Shown piece by piece: positions 34,960 through 44,312 of a stretch of 64,000 nt of DNA (within the stretch, counting starts at the first letter, position 1; each line of letters opens with the position of its first letter). The DNA is taken from assembly GCA_021404525.1 (NCBI GenBank), contig JAAWWE010000013.1:37827-101826 (forward strand), given 5' to 3'. The stretch comes from Rhodobiaceae bacterium (GTDB lineage Bacteria; Pseudomonadota; Alphaproteobacteria; Parvibaculales; Parvibaculaceae). The translations under genes and the position numbers were made by a program. The notes beneath the pieces are model-generated. The model was not told where the DNA came from and ran no database searches. It saw only the letters and a list, made by a program, of their open reading frames with translations.

Positions 34960-35846
34960 CCGGTCTGCTCTAGGATAAAGTCGGCCATTTCCTCGGTAGC
35001 CTCGCGCCCTTCGCCTAATATTGGTCCAAACCAGTGCCAAACATGGATCATGTCTGGCCAAATCTTGAGGGTCACGGGTACACCAGTGGCTCTCAGCCGT
35101 TGGGCGAGCAACTCACTATCGGACAGGAGAACTTCCGCCTCGCCGACCTGAACCAAGACAGGCGGCAGACCGTTGAGATCAGCATGAACCGGCGAGGCGA
35201 GGGCCGTCTTGCGATCTACATCGCCCAGATACGCATCCGTCCAGCGCTCAAGGTCAAGGTGACGCACCATCGGGTCAATATCAGCATTCTTGGCATAAGA
35301 GATGCCGACATTCTCGAGGTTTGCCCAAGGTGAGATGCAAACCGCGGCAGCTGGCATCGGCAATCCGTCATCGCGGGCAGCGATCAACGTTGCAACAGTC
35401 AAGCCGCCGCCCGCGGAATCGCCCGCGATGGCAAGACTTGTTGCATCATAACTGCTGTCCAACAACGCCTGATAGACCGCGAGCGCATCGTCGACCGCTG
35501 CCGGAAAAGGATGTTCGGGCGCACGCCGATAGTCAATCAGCAGCACAGGGCTCCCCAACGACACCGCAATGGCTGCGCACATATGACGGTGTGAGCGCAC
35601 CGATCCAAGCGCATATCCGCCGCCATGAAGATAGAGCAGCACTCCTTTGCCGTCCGCCCCATCCGGCTTAAGCCACTCTCCCGGCACGCCCGCGATCACT
35701 GTTTTTTCGACCGTAACACCGCCTGGAACACCGAAGGCCTCGCCAGCCTCGTCATAACCTGTGCGGAATTCCTCGAGGGTCCGCTCCTCATCCGAGGCCA
35801 TGCCCTTCAACATTTCCCGTACCATAGAAAGTTCTTGCAGGCTCAT
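34956..35846 (-). CDS. Alpha/beta hydrolase, hormone-sensitive-lipase type
   Basis: The 296-residue protein has the oxyanion motif HGGGYALGS, the nucleophile elbow GDSAGGG and a C-terminal DMIHVWHWF with the catalytic His. Class IV esterases of this kind cleave short acyl or lactone esters, suitable for Baeyer-Villiger products. AGGAGACGCGACGA precedes the ATG. The 3' end overlaps the IclR gene by four bases in convergent orientation. Confidence 0.9.
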   Translation of the reverse strand: MSLQELSMVREMLKGMASDEERTLEEFRTGYDEAGEAFGVPGGVTVEKTVIAGVPGEWLKPDGADGKGVLLYLHGGGYALGSVRSHRHMCAAIAVSLGSPVLLIDYRRAPEHPFPAAVDDALAVYQALLDSSYDATSLAIAGDSAGGGLTVATLIAARDDGLPMPAAAVCISPWANLENVGISYAKNADIDPMVRHLDLERWTDAYLGDVDRKTALASPVHADLNGLPPVLVQVGEAEVLLSDSELLAQRLRATGVPVTLKIWPDMIHVWHWFGPILGEGREATEEMADFILEQTG

Positions 35847-35864
35847 TCGTCGCGTCTCCTTGAT

Positions 35865-37547
35865 TTAAGCCGCCATACCGTTACGCAAGAGCCGACCGGG
35901 AAGCTTGTCGCCAGCGCTTAGCATATCAGTCCCATTTTCCCGGATCAGAGTGCCGTTCACAACAACCGCCGTAACGCCAATAGCGTCCGCAATCAGCCGG
36001 TCCTCTCCGGCAGGCAAATCATGAACCCTGCGCAGCGCGCTCGCACCGACAGTATCGGGGTCAAAAACCACCACATCCGCCGGTGCGCCCTTTTCGAGCT
36101 TCCCCCGATCCTTGATGCCAAAGACTTCTGCAGGCCGCGATGTCAGCATCCGCACCGCCTCCTCAAGCGAAAGCACCTTTTTTTCGCGCACCCAATGACC
36201 TAAAAGGTGTGTCGAGAAACAAGCGTCGCAAAGCTGGCTCGCATGTGCGCCGGCATCTGACAGGCCGAGCACAGTCGTGGGGTCCTTGAGAAGGATGGCG
36301 ATGTCATCTTCATTTGAATTCGCTACGGGGATGCGAAAGCGTGTGGTCAGATCAGACTCCAAGGAGAGGTCAAGGGCCAGATCCAGAGAATCAACGCCTT
36401 TCTCTTTTGCGATTTCGCTAACAAGCCTTTCTTCATAGTCAGGCATATTTGAACAAAATGAAACGACTGTCTTCTCCCACGCGGCCCGCATTCCCCCCTG
36501 AACCGCCGCCCGGAACGCCTCGCGGAAATCAGCATCAGCGTAAAGCTTCAATTTACCGGCATGGTCTGCCTTGTTGACCGGCGCGAATGCCGGCATGCTC
36601 TGGAACAAAAAGGGTTGATCGAACCTGAACTCAAAGTTCAGCGGACGGCAGGTAACTTGCGGAAAAACCGCATACCCGTTCTTCACAAGCTCGGCGGACC
36701 GGGTAAGCTGTTCCTCCATTGAGCCGACATTGAGAACACCTCCGCCGCCCAAAAGCGCTGTCCAACTGACGTTGCGCCCCGATATTTTGTTCAACTCCGC
36801 AAACTCGTCAAACGATAGGTCGCGCCCCACTGTTGCTTGTATAATGCCCGCCTTCTGTTCTCCCAAGGCGCTGGCAATGTCACGGATCTCAGAGAATTCC
36901 GCCATGCGGCTCGGGACGGGACGGCCTTCATATCCGACATGGGTGGGCGATTTTGAGGTCGCGAACCCCAACGCCCCCGCTTCCAGGCCCTCACGCATAA
37001 TGTCTTTCATACGGGCGACTTCTTCATCGGTTGCCGCCCGCTCGGTCGACTCTGGACCCATCACATAAAGCCTAAGAGGCGTATGCCCCAAAAGCGCTGC
37101 GACATTGATCGATGACCCGCCCTTTTCCACGCTATCGAGATATTCGGTGAAAGTTTCAAACGACCAGTCAGCGCCGAGGCCCGCCTCAAGCGACTTCACG
37201 CTCATGCCTTCGACATTTTCAAGCGTCCGGACAATCAGATCCCGATGTTCCTTGCGCGTTGGCGCAATGCCAAACCCGCAATTCCCCATGACCACAGTGG
37301 TGACACCATGCCAGGGTGAAATGGAAAGCATCGGATCCCAATTTATCTGGGCGTCATAATGCGTGTGGATGTCGACGAAACCGGGAGCCACAATCCGCCC
37401 CCCTGCGTTGATCGTCGCGTCGGAGGCTTCAGGGGCCTTACCCAGTGCCACCACCTTGCCGTCTTTAATACCGACATCACCTTCATACGCAGGCTTGCCA
37501 GTCCCGTCGATGATCCGCCCACCGACGATCTTAAGATCATATCCCAT
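35865..37547 (-). CDS. D-aminoacylase-like amidohydrolase
   Basis: The 560-residue protein has the amidohydrolase opening LKIVGGRIIDGTGKPAYEGDV, the metal motif GFVDIHTHYDAQINWDP, a later LSDAGAHASQLCDACF and a C-terminal VVVFDPDTVGA. It belongs to the N-acyl-D-amino-acid deacylase family, many of whose members occur in catabolic clusters with unknown amide or cyclic substrates. It starts 22 bases after the next upstream gene's stop and is 18 bases from the hydrolase gene. Confidence 0.85.
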   Translation of the reverse strand: MGYDLKIVGGRIIDGTGKPAYEGDVGIKDGKVVALGKAPEASDATINAGGRIVAPGFVDIHTHYDAQINWDPMLSISPWHGVTTVVMGNCGFGIAPTRKEHRDLIVRTLENVEGMSVKSLEAGLGADWSFETFTEYLDSVEKGGSSINVAALLGHTPLRLYVMGPESTERAATDEEVARMKDIMREGLEAGALGFATSKSPTHVGYEGRPVPSRMAEFSEIRDIASALGEQKAGIIQATVGRDLSFDEFAELNKISGRNVSWTALLGGGGVLNVGSMEEQLTRSAELVKNGYAVFPQVTCRPLNFEFRFDQPFLFQSMPAFAPVNKADHAGKLKLYADADFREAFRAAVQGGMRAAWEKTVVSFCSNMPDYEERLVSEIAKEKGVDSLDLALDLSLESDLTTRFRIPVANSNEDDIAILLKDPTTVLGLSDAGAHASQLCDACFSTHLLGHWVREKKVLSLEEAVRMLTSRPAEVFGIKDRGKLEKGAPADVVVFDPDTVGASALRRVHDLPAGEDRLIADAIGVTAVVVNGTLIRENGTDMLSAGDKLPGRLLRNGMAA

Positions 37548-37569
37548 GATTTATGGTCCTTCGGCCCGC

Positions 37570-38676
37570 TTACTGGATGCTGAGATTGTAGAGTTCCGCA
37601 ACATTATCGTGACAGATCCAATTGCGTTCCTGTTCGCTCAGATCTTTGGCATGTTCCTCCAGCATCGACTGCGACCAAGGCCAGGTGGAATCCGAATGAG
37701 GGAAATCGTTTGCCCACATCAAGCGGCGGACATTGCACATGTCTTTCATCTTGAAGGCGACCCAATCATCCTGGAACGTCACATAGATGTTGTCGTGGAA
37801 GTATTCGCTCGGCAAACGCTTGAGTGGAGGCGCCTTCATCCAATAGCGGTGACGCTTATAAGCGTGGTCCATGCGGTACATATAATGTGGTACCCATCCA
37901 GCATCCGCCTCGACGCAAACCACCTTGAGAGTGGGAAAGCGGTCAAACACGCCGCCGAATATGAACGTGCCCATGACATCCTGGCATCCGCGAATAATCG
38001 ACAGGAATCCATTTATCTTCGGACCGCGAACTTTCCCCGCAAGAGAATCCGAACTGCCGGTTAGAATGTGAAAGGAGAGCGGCATATCAAGTTCGACCGC
38101 CGTTGCATAGACTGGATCGTAAACAGCGCTGTCATAGTCTTCAACGGCCGGGTTGCCCGGCATCATCACACCTTTGAATCCCATTTTATGGGCGTCTTTA
38201 AGCTCCTGCACGCCATCTTCCGGGGTCCGCATGGAAACTTGCGCCAGACCATAGAGACGGTCGGGAGCCTCACTGCAATATTCCTGAAGCCAGCGGTTAT
38301 AAGCCTCAAAGCAGGCTTTTTTGTAGTCGAAGTCAGGGTGATTGCAGAGCATCATGCCAACCGTCGGGTATATAAACTCGGCTGCGATGCCATCTTTTTC
38401 CTGATCGGCAACCCGGTATTTTGCATCCCAGCCACTCTTCCACAGGTCTCCGAACTTCACACCGTCCGTGGTGATGTCAGCTGGGTCTTTGCCCGCTGCC
38501 GCTACGAGCCCCATCGGGATCGGCGTATCAAGCCCATCAATCACAAAGACGTCGCCAATCGTATCCATCGTCGTCATATGTGGTGCCGTGTTCTTATATT
38601 TGGGATCGATATAATCAATGTAGCAGTTGGGCGGTTCGGTAATGTGCGAATCCGCTGAAATCGGGCGCTTGAGCAT
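37570..38676 (-). CDS. Amidohydrolase-2 family protein (ACMSD-like)
   Basis: The 368-residue protein opens with ISADSHITEPPNCY, a degenerate metal-binding HxH-type start in which SHITEP replaces HxH. The motif FHILTGS carries the central His, and LMWANDFPHSDSTWPWS the C-terminal Asp/His. The family covers TIM-barrel decarboxylases and hydrolases common in steroid and aromatic clusters. TGGGAGGAAATACC precedes the ATG. Confidence 0.85.
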   Translation of the reverse strand: MLKRPISADSHITEPPNCYIDYIDPKYKNTAPHMTTMDTIGDVFVIDGLDTPIPMGLVAAAGKDPADITTDGVKFGDLWKSGWDAKYRVADQEKDGIAAEFIYPTVGMMLCNHPDFDYKKACFEAYNRWLQEYCSEAPDRLYGLAQVSMRTPEDGVQELKDAHKMGFKGVMMPGNPAVEDYDSAVYDPVYATAVELDMPLSFHILTGSSDSLAGKVRGPKINGFLSIIRGCQDVMGTFIFGGVFDRFPTLKVVCVEADAGWVPHYMYRMDHAYKRHRYWMKAPPLKRLPSEYFHDNIYVTFQDDWVAFKMKDMCNVRRLMWANDFPHSDSTWPWSQSMLEEHAKDLSEQERNWICHDNVAELYNLSIQ

Positions 38677-38763
38677 GGTATTTCCTCCCAGTTAGTGGAT
38701 CAGTGACTTTTTATCATTTTCGCTAGCTTGTTGCTCAGAGTCCAACTAAAATCACATTTGTAT

Positions 38764-38784
38764 AACAAAAAATATATATATGTT
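38764..38784. promoter_or_regulatory. Putative operator matching 30481-30501
   Basis: The minus strand reads AACATATATATATTTTTTGT followed by T, differing from the site at 30481 at only two positions. It sits between divergent genes 38676 and 38803, about 20 bases before the hydratase start. Confidence 0.5.
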
Positions 38785-38802
38785 ACGATGGGAGACAACC
38801 AG

Positions 38803-39609
38803 ATGGCCCCAGTTCTTTTCGAAAAGCACGGCCATGTCGCGCTGATTACCCTAAACCGGCCCGAGGCACGCAACGCCTTCAATCCCGAAATGCTGGTGCG
38901 GCTGGGCGGAATGTGGGAGGAGGTGCGCGATGATGATGACATTCGGGTCGCCATTGTCACCGGTGCTGGCGACAAGGCATTCTGTTCCGGCGCCGACTTG
39001 GGAAAGCTCATTCCACTCATCAGCGGTGCCCGACAGCCAGAAGACGAGTGGGACAGGAAAGCGCTAGAGGCGCCTGACCTTATTGGCAACGGTCTTTTGA
39101 GAACGTTCGACGCGGGCAAGCCCGTGGTCGCGGCGCTCAACGGCCATGCCATCGCAGGCGGGATGGAACTAACGCAAGGCACGGATCTGCGGATTGGCGT
39201 GGAATCAGCCAAGCTTGGGGTGCAGGAAGTCAAATGGGCGATCTTCCCCGGCGGTGGTTCGACCGTGCGCCTGCCCAAGCAAATACCTTACGCTCGCGCC
39301 ATGGAGCTGCTTTTGACAGGGGATCTAATCACGGCTCAGGAAGCGTATGACCTGGGGTTCCTCAACCGTGTCGTCCCAGATGGACAGGCCGTTGAGGCCG
39401 CCATGGAGCTGGCCGGGAAGATTGCCGCCAACGGTCCGATCGCCGTGCAGGCGATCCGTAGATCAGCTCGCGCGTGCCAAGGACGCCCAGAAGAAGAAGC
39501 GATGAAGATGGAATCGCGCTTTGCAGCGCCCGTTTTTAGAACCGAAGATGCGCGCGAAGGACCGCGCGCTTTCATGGAAAAACGCAAACCAGTCTACAAA
39601 GGCCGCTAA
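38803..39609 (+). CDS. Enoyl-CoA hydratase/isomerase family protein 1
   Basis: The ATG at 38803 follows GGGAG and gives MAPVLFEKHGHVALITLNRP, a normal crotonase start; earlier in-frame starts lie in the AT-rich promoter. The 268 residues contain FCSGADLGKL (oxyanion hole) and NGHAIAGGMELTQGTDLRI. The second catalytic Glu position is occupied in VQEVKWAIFPGGGSTVRLP. It hydrates or isomerises enoyl-CoA intermediates. Confidence 0.9.
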   Translation: MAPVLFEKHGHVALITLNRPEARNAFNPEMLVRLGGMWEEVRDDDDIRVAIVTGAGDKAFCSGADLGKLIPLISGARQPEDEWDRKALEAPDLIGNGLLRTFDAGKPVVAALNGHAIAGGMELTQGTDLRIGVESAKLGVQEVKWAIFPGGGSTVRLPKQIPYARAMELLLTGDLITAQEAYDLGFLNRVVPDGQAVEAAMELAGKIAANGPIAVQAIRRSARACQGRPEEEAMKMESRFAAPVFRTEDAREGPRAFMEKRKPVYKGR

Positions 39610-39643
39610 TGCTGCCGCACAATTCAAGCGATGGAGAAAAGCG

Positions 39644-40723
39644 ATGCAATTCGGTGTACAGATGGTGTTCCAAAACTACAACCGCGAGGTTAGTGACGCA
39701 CAGGTCTATGAAGAAGACATCAACCTTGGTCTGCTCGCAGAGGAATTGGGCTTCGACGCCCTTTGGCCCGTCGAGCATCACTTTGAGAACTATTCTTTCT
39801 GCCCTGACAATACTCAGTTTCTGAGCTACATGGCGGCCCGGACGAGCCGCATCAAGCTTGGCACTGGCGCGGTCATTCTACCTTGGAACATGCCGATCCG
39901 CGTGGCGGAGAAGATCTTGCTTCTCGACCATCTCAGCAACGGCCGGACGTTGTTCGGCATGGGCCGCGGACTGGCCCGCAAGGAATATGCCGGAATGGGC
40001 ATCAACATGGACGAAGCGCGCGACCGCTTCGACGAAGCCGCCGACATGATCATTGAAGCGATTGAGACCGGTTTCATCGAAGGCGGCGGCGCCTACTATC
40101 CTCAAGCACGCACAGAGATCAGACCCGCGCCCCACAAAAGCTTCGAGGGCCGGATTTATCAGGTGGCAATGTCGCCGGAATCAGTCTTGGAAGCTGCCAA
40201 GATCGGGGCACGCATGGTGATCTTTGCCCAACGCGCCTGGGAAGAGCAGGCCAAGGCGGTGGCCATCTATCGCCAAGCCTTTGAGGAGCATCACGGCACA
40301 AAATCGCCGCCGATCATGATTTGCGACTTTACCTACTGCGACACGGTGCCTGAGCGCGCCGAAGAGCTCGGACGCAAATATGTGACCAACTATCTTTTGA
40401 CTGTGCTCGACCATTACGAACTTGCCGGTGACCATTTGAAAGACGCCAAGGGTTACGAGGCTTATGGCGACGCCGTTGAGGCTATCCGCGCATTTGGTAA
40501 AGAGGGCATGGCAGCTGGCTATCTCGATGTCACAGCCTGGGGGACACCAGAACAGATCATCGAGAAGTATCAAAAGCGCTACGAACTTCTCGGCGACTTC
40601 GACATTAATCCCTGTTTCCGTTTCGGTGGCATAAGCTACGAAGAGGCAGAGCGCTCGATGCGCGCCTTCGCCAAACATGTTATGCCGGTGCTGAAAGATT
40701 GGGACGCGCGGAAAGCGGCTTAG
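39644..40723 (+). CDS. LLM-class (luciferase-like) flavin-dependent oxidoreductase
   Basis: The start at 39644 (MQFGVQMVFQNY) has GGAGAAAAGCG upstream; the frame further upstream overlaps the hydratase gene. The 359 residues show LLAEELGFDALWPVEHHF, SRIKLGTGAVILPWNMP and GRTLFGMGRGLAR, all characteristic of bacterial luciferase-like monooxygenases with an F420 or FMN TIM barrel. The substrate is unknown. It is co-directional with the hydratase. Confidence 0.88.
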   Translation: MQFGVQMVFQNYNREVSDAQVYEEDINLGLLAEELGFDALWPVEHHFENYSFCPDNTQFLSYMAARTSRIKLGTGAVILPWNMPIRVAEKILLLDHLSNGRTLFGMGRGLARKEYAGMGINMDEARDRFDEAADMIIEAIETGFIEGGGAYYPQARTEIRPAPHKSFEGRIYQVAMSPESVLEAAKIGARMVIFAQRAWEEQAKAVAIYRQAFEEHHGTKSPPIMICDFTYCDTVPERAEELGRKYVTNYLLTVLDHYELAGDHLKDAKGYEAYGDAVEAIRAFGKEGMAAGYLDVTAWGTPEQIIEKYQKRYELLGDFDINPCFRFGGISYEEAERSMRAFAKHVMPVLKDWDARKAA

Positions 40724-40857
40724 ACCACCAGTGTCTGCTAAGTCACAGTCTGCTAGACCATCATCTGAAAGCGGAACCAACTTCCGGAAAAGAGACCAAT
40801 GAACTTGCTTTAAGAGCCCTGGCCTGATGAACCGAGACAGGTTGCCCAGCACACACC

Positions 40858-41625
40858 TCAAGCCGGTGTGTGTGTTACTCCACCAGCCCGTTGAGCCTGG
40901 AACTCCGCTTCGAGACGTTTGGATTCCGCCTCAGCCTCGCGATAGACGGACGGCTCATGAACACCTAGGCGGGAACGCACGTCCTCAAGCGGCAATTGCA
41001 GCCAATCCTCCCAGGCAATAGCCGGGAACCATCCGGCCTTGCGGCCCCGACGCCATGCTTCGAAAGCCGCCCGGAAGACCGGGAGTTGCGATTGTTCACG
41101 GCGGGTTTTTAGAATGCCAATCAGCACAATATAAGCGATGCCGTGATTGTACATCTGGCCATTGCCGAAGGAGAGCACACAGATCTCACCTAGGCCGTCG
41201 CGGCCATAACCGGTCACGACATGCCAAAGGTCATGGCTATCGCGCATCCGGTTGCGGAACAGTTCGGCATCGTCATTTTGGAAACGGCGCCCTGAACCTT
41301 CTTCGCTCGCTTCCACCAAACCATCCGCGCTCAGACCTTCGCCATAGACAAAGTCAAGATAGGCGCGGCCAAGGCTTCCCACTGGAAGCCGCGCCAGCGC
41401 CTCCCGGTCGCGCAGCCGATCCAGAAGACTGAGGCGGCGCTGAAGAATATCCCGGCCTCCCGGCGAAGTGACAAACCGTTTGAACGACTTGTAGTGAGAG
41501 CTCCCAGATAAGGCATCAACAATGCGGAAAACCTGCGCAGTGTCTTCCTTATTCTTAAGAAGCACTCTTGTCGCCTTCAGTGCGACCAAAGGCCTTATCC
41601 GCCTCTTCAACCTTTCACTAACCAT
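40858..41625 (-). CDS. COQ4-like protein
   Basis: The ATG at 41625 has AGAGGTGG upstream. The 255-residue protein contains MRDSHDLWHVVTGYGRDGLGE, given here as its core HD-x2-H-x11-E metal motif, which is the signature of COQ4 (ubiquinone biosynthesis, C1 decarboxylation/hydroxylation). No other ubiquinone gene is nearby, and COQ4-like proteins do appear in steroid-type clusters. A role in ring or quinone-like chemistry is inference only. Confidence 0.85.
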   Translation of the reverse strand: MVSERLKRRIRPLVALKATRVLLKNKEDTAQVFRIVDALSGSSHYKSFKRFVTSPGGRDILQRRLSLLDRLRDREALARLPVGSLGRAYLDFVYGEGLSADGLVEASEEGSGRRFQNDDAELFRNRMRDSHDLWHVVTGYGRDGLGEICVLSFGNGQMYNHGIAYIVLIGILKTRREQSQLPVFRAAFEAWRRGRKAGWFPAIAWEDWLQLPLEDVRSRLGVHEPSVYREAEAESKRLEAEFQAQRAGGVTHTPA

Positions 41626-41663
41626 GATGTTTCCACCTCTGTCGTTATTGTGTTGTACGCCGG

Positions 41664-42110
41664 TTATTTGGGTCGGGGGTCCCGAATGAGCACTGTACCT
41701 TGAGCGGCGCAGCAAGCCCGTCCCTCATTGGAAACATCAATCCGCACCACCGCCGTCGACTTGGTCATGGAAATAAGGTTGGCTTCCGCTACCACCGTTC
41801 CCTTACTGACCGGGGCGAGCAGATTTAGCTTGAACTCCGTGGTTGCCGCCCATTGACCTTTTTTCATATGCGGGTAGCAAACGCAGCCCAGCACATGATC
41901 ACACAAAGCCGCCAACACGCCGCCATGCATATTCCCGATTGGGGTCAGCAACTTGTCAGTCACAGGCATTTCCGCACGGATCAAACTTGGTTCCGCATGG
42001 ACAATCCGAACCCCCAGAAAATCAGGCAGCCCAGCCATTGAATTGCTGGCATTCATAAACGCGTCCGCAATTTCCTGATTGAATTCAGGTAATTTTGCTG
42101 TAATGGCCAT
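41664..42110 (-). CDS. PaaI-type hotdog thioesterase
   Basis: The ATG at 42110 is preceded by AGGGGAAG. The 148 residues show the PaaI thioesterase motif PIGNMHGGVLAALCDHVLGC, then TTEFKLNLLAPVSKG and a closing strand. It hydrolyses acyl-CoA esters, probably to release CoA from dead-end intermediates. It lies ten bases downstream of the nitronate monooxygenase gene. Confidence 0.88.
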   Translation of the reverse strand: MAITAKLPEFNQEIADAFMNASNSMAGLPDFLGVRIVHAEPSLIRAEMPVTDKLLTPIGNMHGGVLAALCDHVLGCVCYPHMKKGQWAATTEFKLNLLAPVSKGTVVAEANLISMTKSTAVVRIDVSNEGRACCAAQGTVLIRDPRPK

Positions 42111-42120
42111 CGTCTTCCCC

Positions 42121-43263
42121 TCAGGCGTATTGGCTGGCGCCCGAGAGCGCGTTTTCGGCATCCGCCACAAGGTCTTTCATAACCTCTGTGGCCGGACGCA
42201 CCTTTTTGATAAGACCCATCCCCTGGCCCGCAAATCCTGGCGCAATGTCCTTGCGGTTGCTCGCCATGCCAGAGGCGAGCACTGGCCCAGCAATTATCGA
42301 CTGGAAGGGCATTGGAAGCGGCTCCTTCTTTTCGTCAACCCAGGCCTGCGACCATTTGTTTTTGATAATGCGGGCGGGTTTGCCAGTGACGGATCGTGAC
42401 ACGACTGTGTCACCGTCCCCACTCTCGGCAATTACCTCTTTCTGATAATCCTCAATTCCCGCTTCCTCTGTTGCAAGAAACGTCGTTCCTATCCACGCCC
42501 CTTCGGCACCCAACATAAACGCAGCGGCGATCCCCCGACCATCTGATATACCACCAGCGCCCAGAACCGGGATGCGGCCCGCTACCGCGTCAACAACCTG
42601 GGGAATCAATGCCATTGTCCCGATTGGGGAGTTGTGACCACCGCCATCATGGCCTTGGGCCACGATCAGATCGATGCCCGAACTAACCACTTGTACCGCG
42701 TGCTTCACTGCACCGACGACCGCCATCACCTTGGTGCCATTAGCATGAAGCTGGTCCATCCACGGCCCTGGATTGCCAAGGCCTGCCGCATAAACGGGTA
42801 CCTTCTCCTCGATCACGACGTTCATCTGCGCCTCGAAAAACTCCTTGGAGAAAACTTGCGGGGATTTTTTACTACCCTTGATAGGCGCCATGTCAGCGAT
42901 TATTGACGAGCGGCCAACTGATTCAAGGCCTTCCTTGTCCATAAAATCCCGAGCGAATGCTTTATACTCGCTAAGCACGTCCATCGGATCAATGTCACCG
43001 CCTCCCGATTGGGGCTTACTGCCTCTTCGAACCGACGCGGGTAACAGCGTATCTACGCCGAACGGCTTGTCGGTGAGCGAACGCACTTCTTCAATCCATT
43101 CGCGCAACTGTTCTGGTGAACATGCAGCAGCTCCAAGAATGCCAAGCCCGCCGGCATTAGATACAGCGGCAGCCAATCGAGGCACACTCGCACCTCCCAT
43201 TCCTGCGAGCAGGATGGGATACTTGATCCCCAGAATATCGCAAATACGGCTTTTCAGTGCCAT
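42121..43263 (-). CDS. Nitronate monooxygenase / 2-nitropropane dioxygenase-like flavoprotein
   Basis: The 380-residue TIM-barrel protein has the opening LGIKYPILLAGMGG, SNAGGLGILGAA, VAQGHDGGGHNS (FMN phosphate region) and PVLGAGGISDGRGIAAAFML. The family oxidises nitronates, but homologues in degradation clusters act as enoyl reductase-like or unknown flavoenzymes. ATGGAGGAGAAGC precedes the start. Confidence 0.87.
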   Translation of the reverse strand: MALKSRICDILGIKYPILLAGMGGASVPRLAAAVSNAGGLGILGAAACSPEQLREWIEEVRSLTDKPFGVDTLLPASVRRGSKPQSGGGDIDPMDVLSEYKAFARDFMDKEGLESVGRSSIIADMAPIKGSKKSPQVFSKEFFEAQMNVVIEEKVPVYAAGLGNPGPWMDQLHANGTKVMAVVGAVKHAVQVVSSGIDLIVAQGHDGGGHNSPIGTMALIPQVVDAVAGRIPVLGAGGISDGRGIAAAFMLGAEGAWIGTTFLATEEAGIEDYQKEVIAESGDGDTVVSRSVTGKPARIIKNKWSQAWVDEKKEPLPMPFQSIIAGPVLASGMASNRKDIAPGFAGQGMGLIKKVRPATEVMKDLVADAENALSGASQYA

Positions 43264-43358
43264 GCTTCTCCTCCATATAAGAGAACCAAAAATTTAGTTC
43301 TTCCCTTTATCTCTATTCATATCAGCGTTCAAAGCTGGAAATTGTTCCGACCGTCAAT

Positions 43359-44168
43359 TCAGTGCTCGGGGCGCGTATCACGAACAATTGCGGCCGCATC
43401 GTCCCATCGCACACATTTGGACATCAAATCGGGATAGCGCTTTTCAAGATAGCTGTCCGAACGGCGCATGAACCGCAGCATTTCCGTTGACGCCAGTTCC
43501 GGATTCCGACCCTCGATCGCAGATAAGAAGCGATCATACGCTTTCAGCTGATAGTTGCGCTCTGCCTCGCTGTAGGTAATGCCGATCCCCGAAGCGTTCG
43601 TGATATGATGCAAAGCTACAACTAGAAAACCGATCAACGGGTTTTGGCTTGCCCACGCTAAAAGGTCGTGGAACCGCCGGTTCTCCTCGACATAGTCTGA
43701 GGAAGTTCCATCGAGATTGCGTAGCCGATCAAGCGAACCGCGCAAAAGCTCAATGTCGTTCGCCGTCGCCCTTTCAGCGGCATGGGCCGCCATGCCAGGC
43801 CCAATGGCTTGACGTACCTCTATGAGCGCCCGGAAATCAGCACCAACGAACTGCAGTAACAACGCCATCGTGCTTGCAAAATTGTCCGCCTTGGGCTCCC
43901 GTACGACAGGCCCGCCACCCGGCCCTGGCTTCAGATGGATCACACCCTGTAATTCCAAAAACCGCAGCGCTTCTCTCAATGTTGCCCGCGCCACCCCATA
44001 GCGTATGAGCATCTCTTGCTCCGGCAGAAGTTTGTCGCCCACGTCAAGGTCACTGCGGCCAATCTCGTCGACGATTTGATGCGCAACCAGCAGAGCCCTT
44101 TTGGTGCCACGATGCCGCGGATCGTCATTCACTTTTCTCGCCGCGCTCAGGTTCGAAACCATTGTCAA
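43359..44168 (-). CDS. GntR/FadR-type transcriptional regulator
   Basis: The 269 residues have a winged helix at about residues 25-95 (GDKLLPEQEMLIRYGVARATL, FLELQGVIHLKPG) and a helical FCD effector domain with the usual Asp/His metal ligands (ENRRFHDLLAWASQN). Such proteins respond to acyl-CoAs or organic acids. It lies between the nitronate monooxygenase gene and a divergent hydrolase, suggesting control of both directions. Confidence 0.88.
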   Translation of the reverse strand: MTMVSNLSAARKVNDDPRHRGTKRALLVAHQIVDEIGRSDLDVGDKLLPEQEMLIRYGVARATLREALRFLELQGVIHLKPGPGGGPVVREPKADNFASTMALLLQFVGADFRALIEVRQAIGPGMAAHAAERATANDIELLRGSLDRLRNLDGTSSDYVEENRRFHDLLAWASQNPLIGFLVVALHHITNASGIGITYSEAERNYQLKAYDRFLSAIEGRNPELASTEMLRFMRRSDSYLEKRYPDLMSKCVRWDDAAAIVRDTRPEH

Positions 44169-44312
44169 TCCTTACGTCCTACCAGCGCCATGTTGTGTCC
44201 ATTACTTAGAAACGGGAAAGCACCTACTTCACTAGACAGCAGACCATCGTAACCATTATAATAGTTTAATCTACCCTTGAACAGTAAGAAATTTCAGAAG
44301 GAACCGCCGACG

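Noticed and set aside
37363..38064. Plus-strand ORF of 233 codons
   Set aside because: It lies opposite the amidohydrolase genes, has no ribosome-binding site or family resemblance and is the antisense shadow of well-supported coding sequence.
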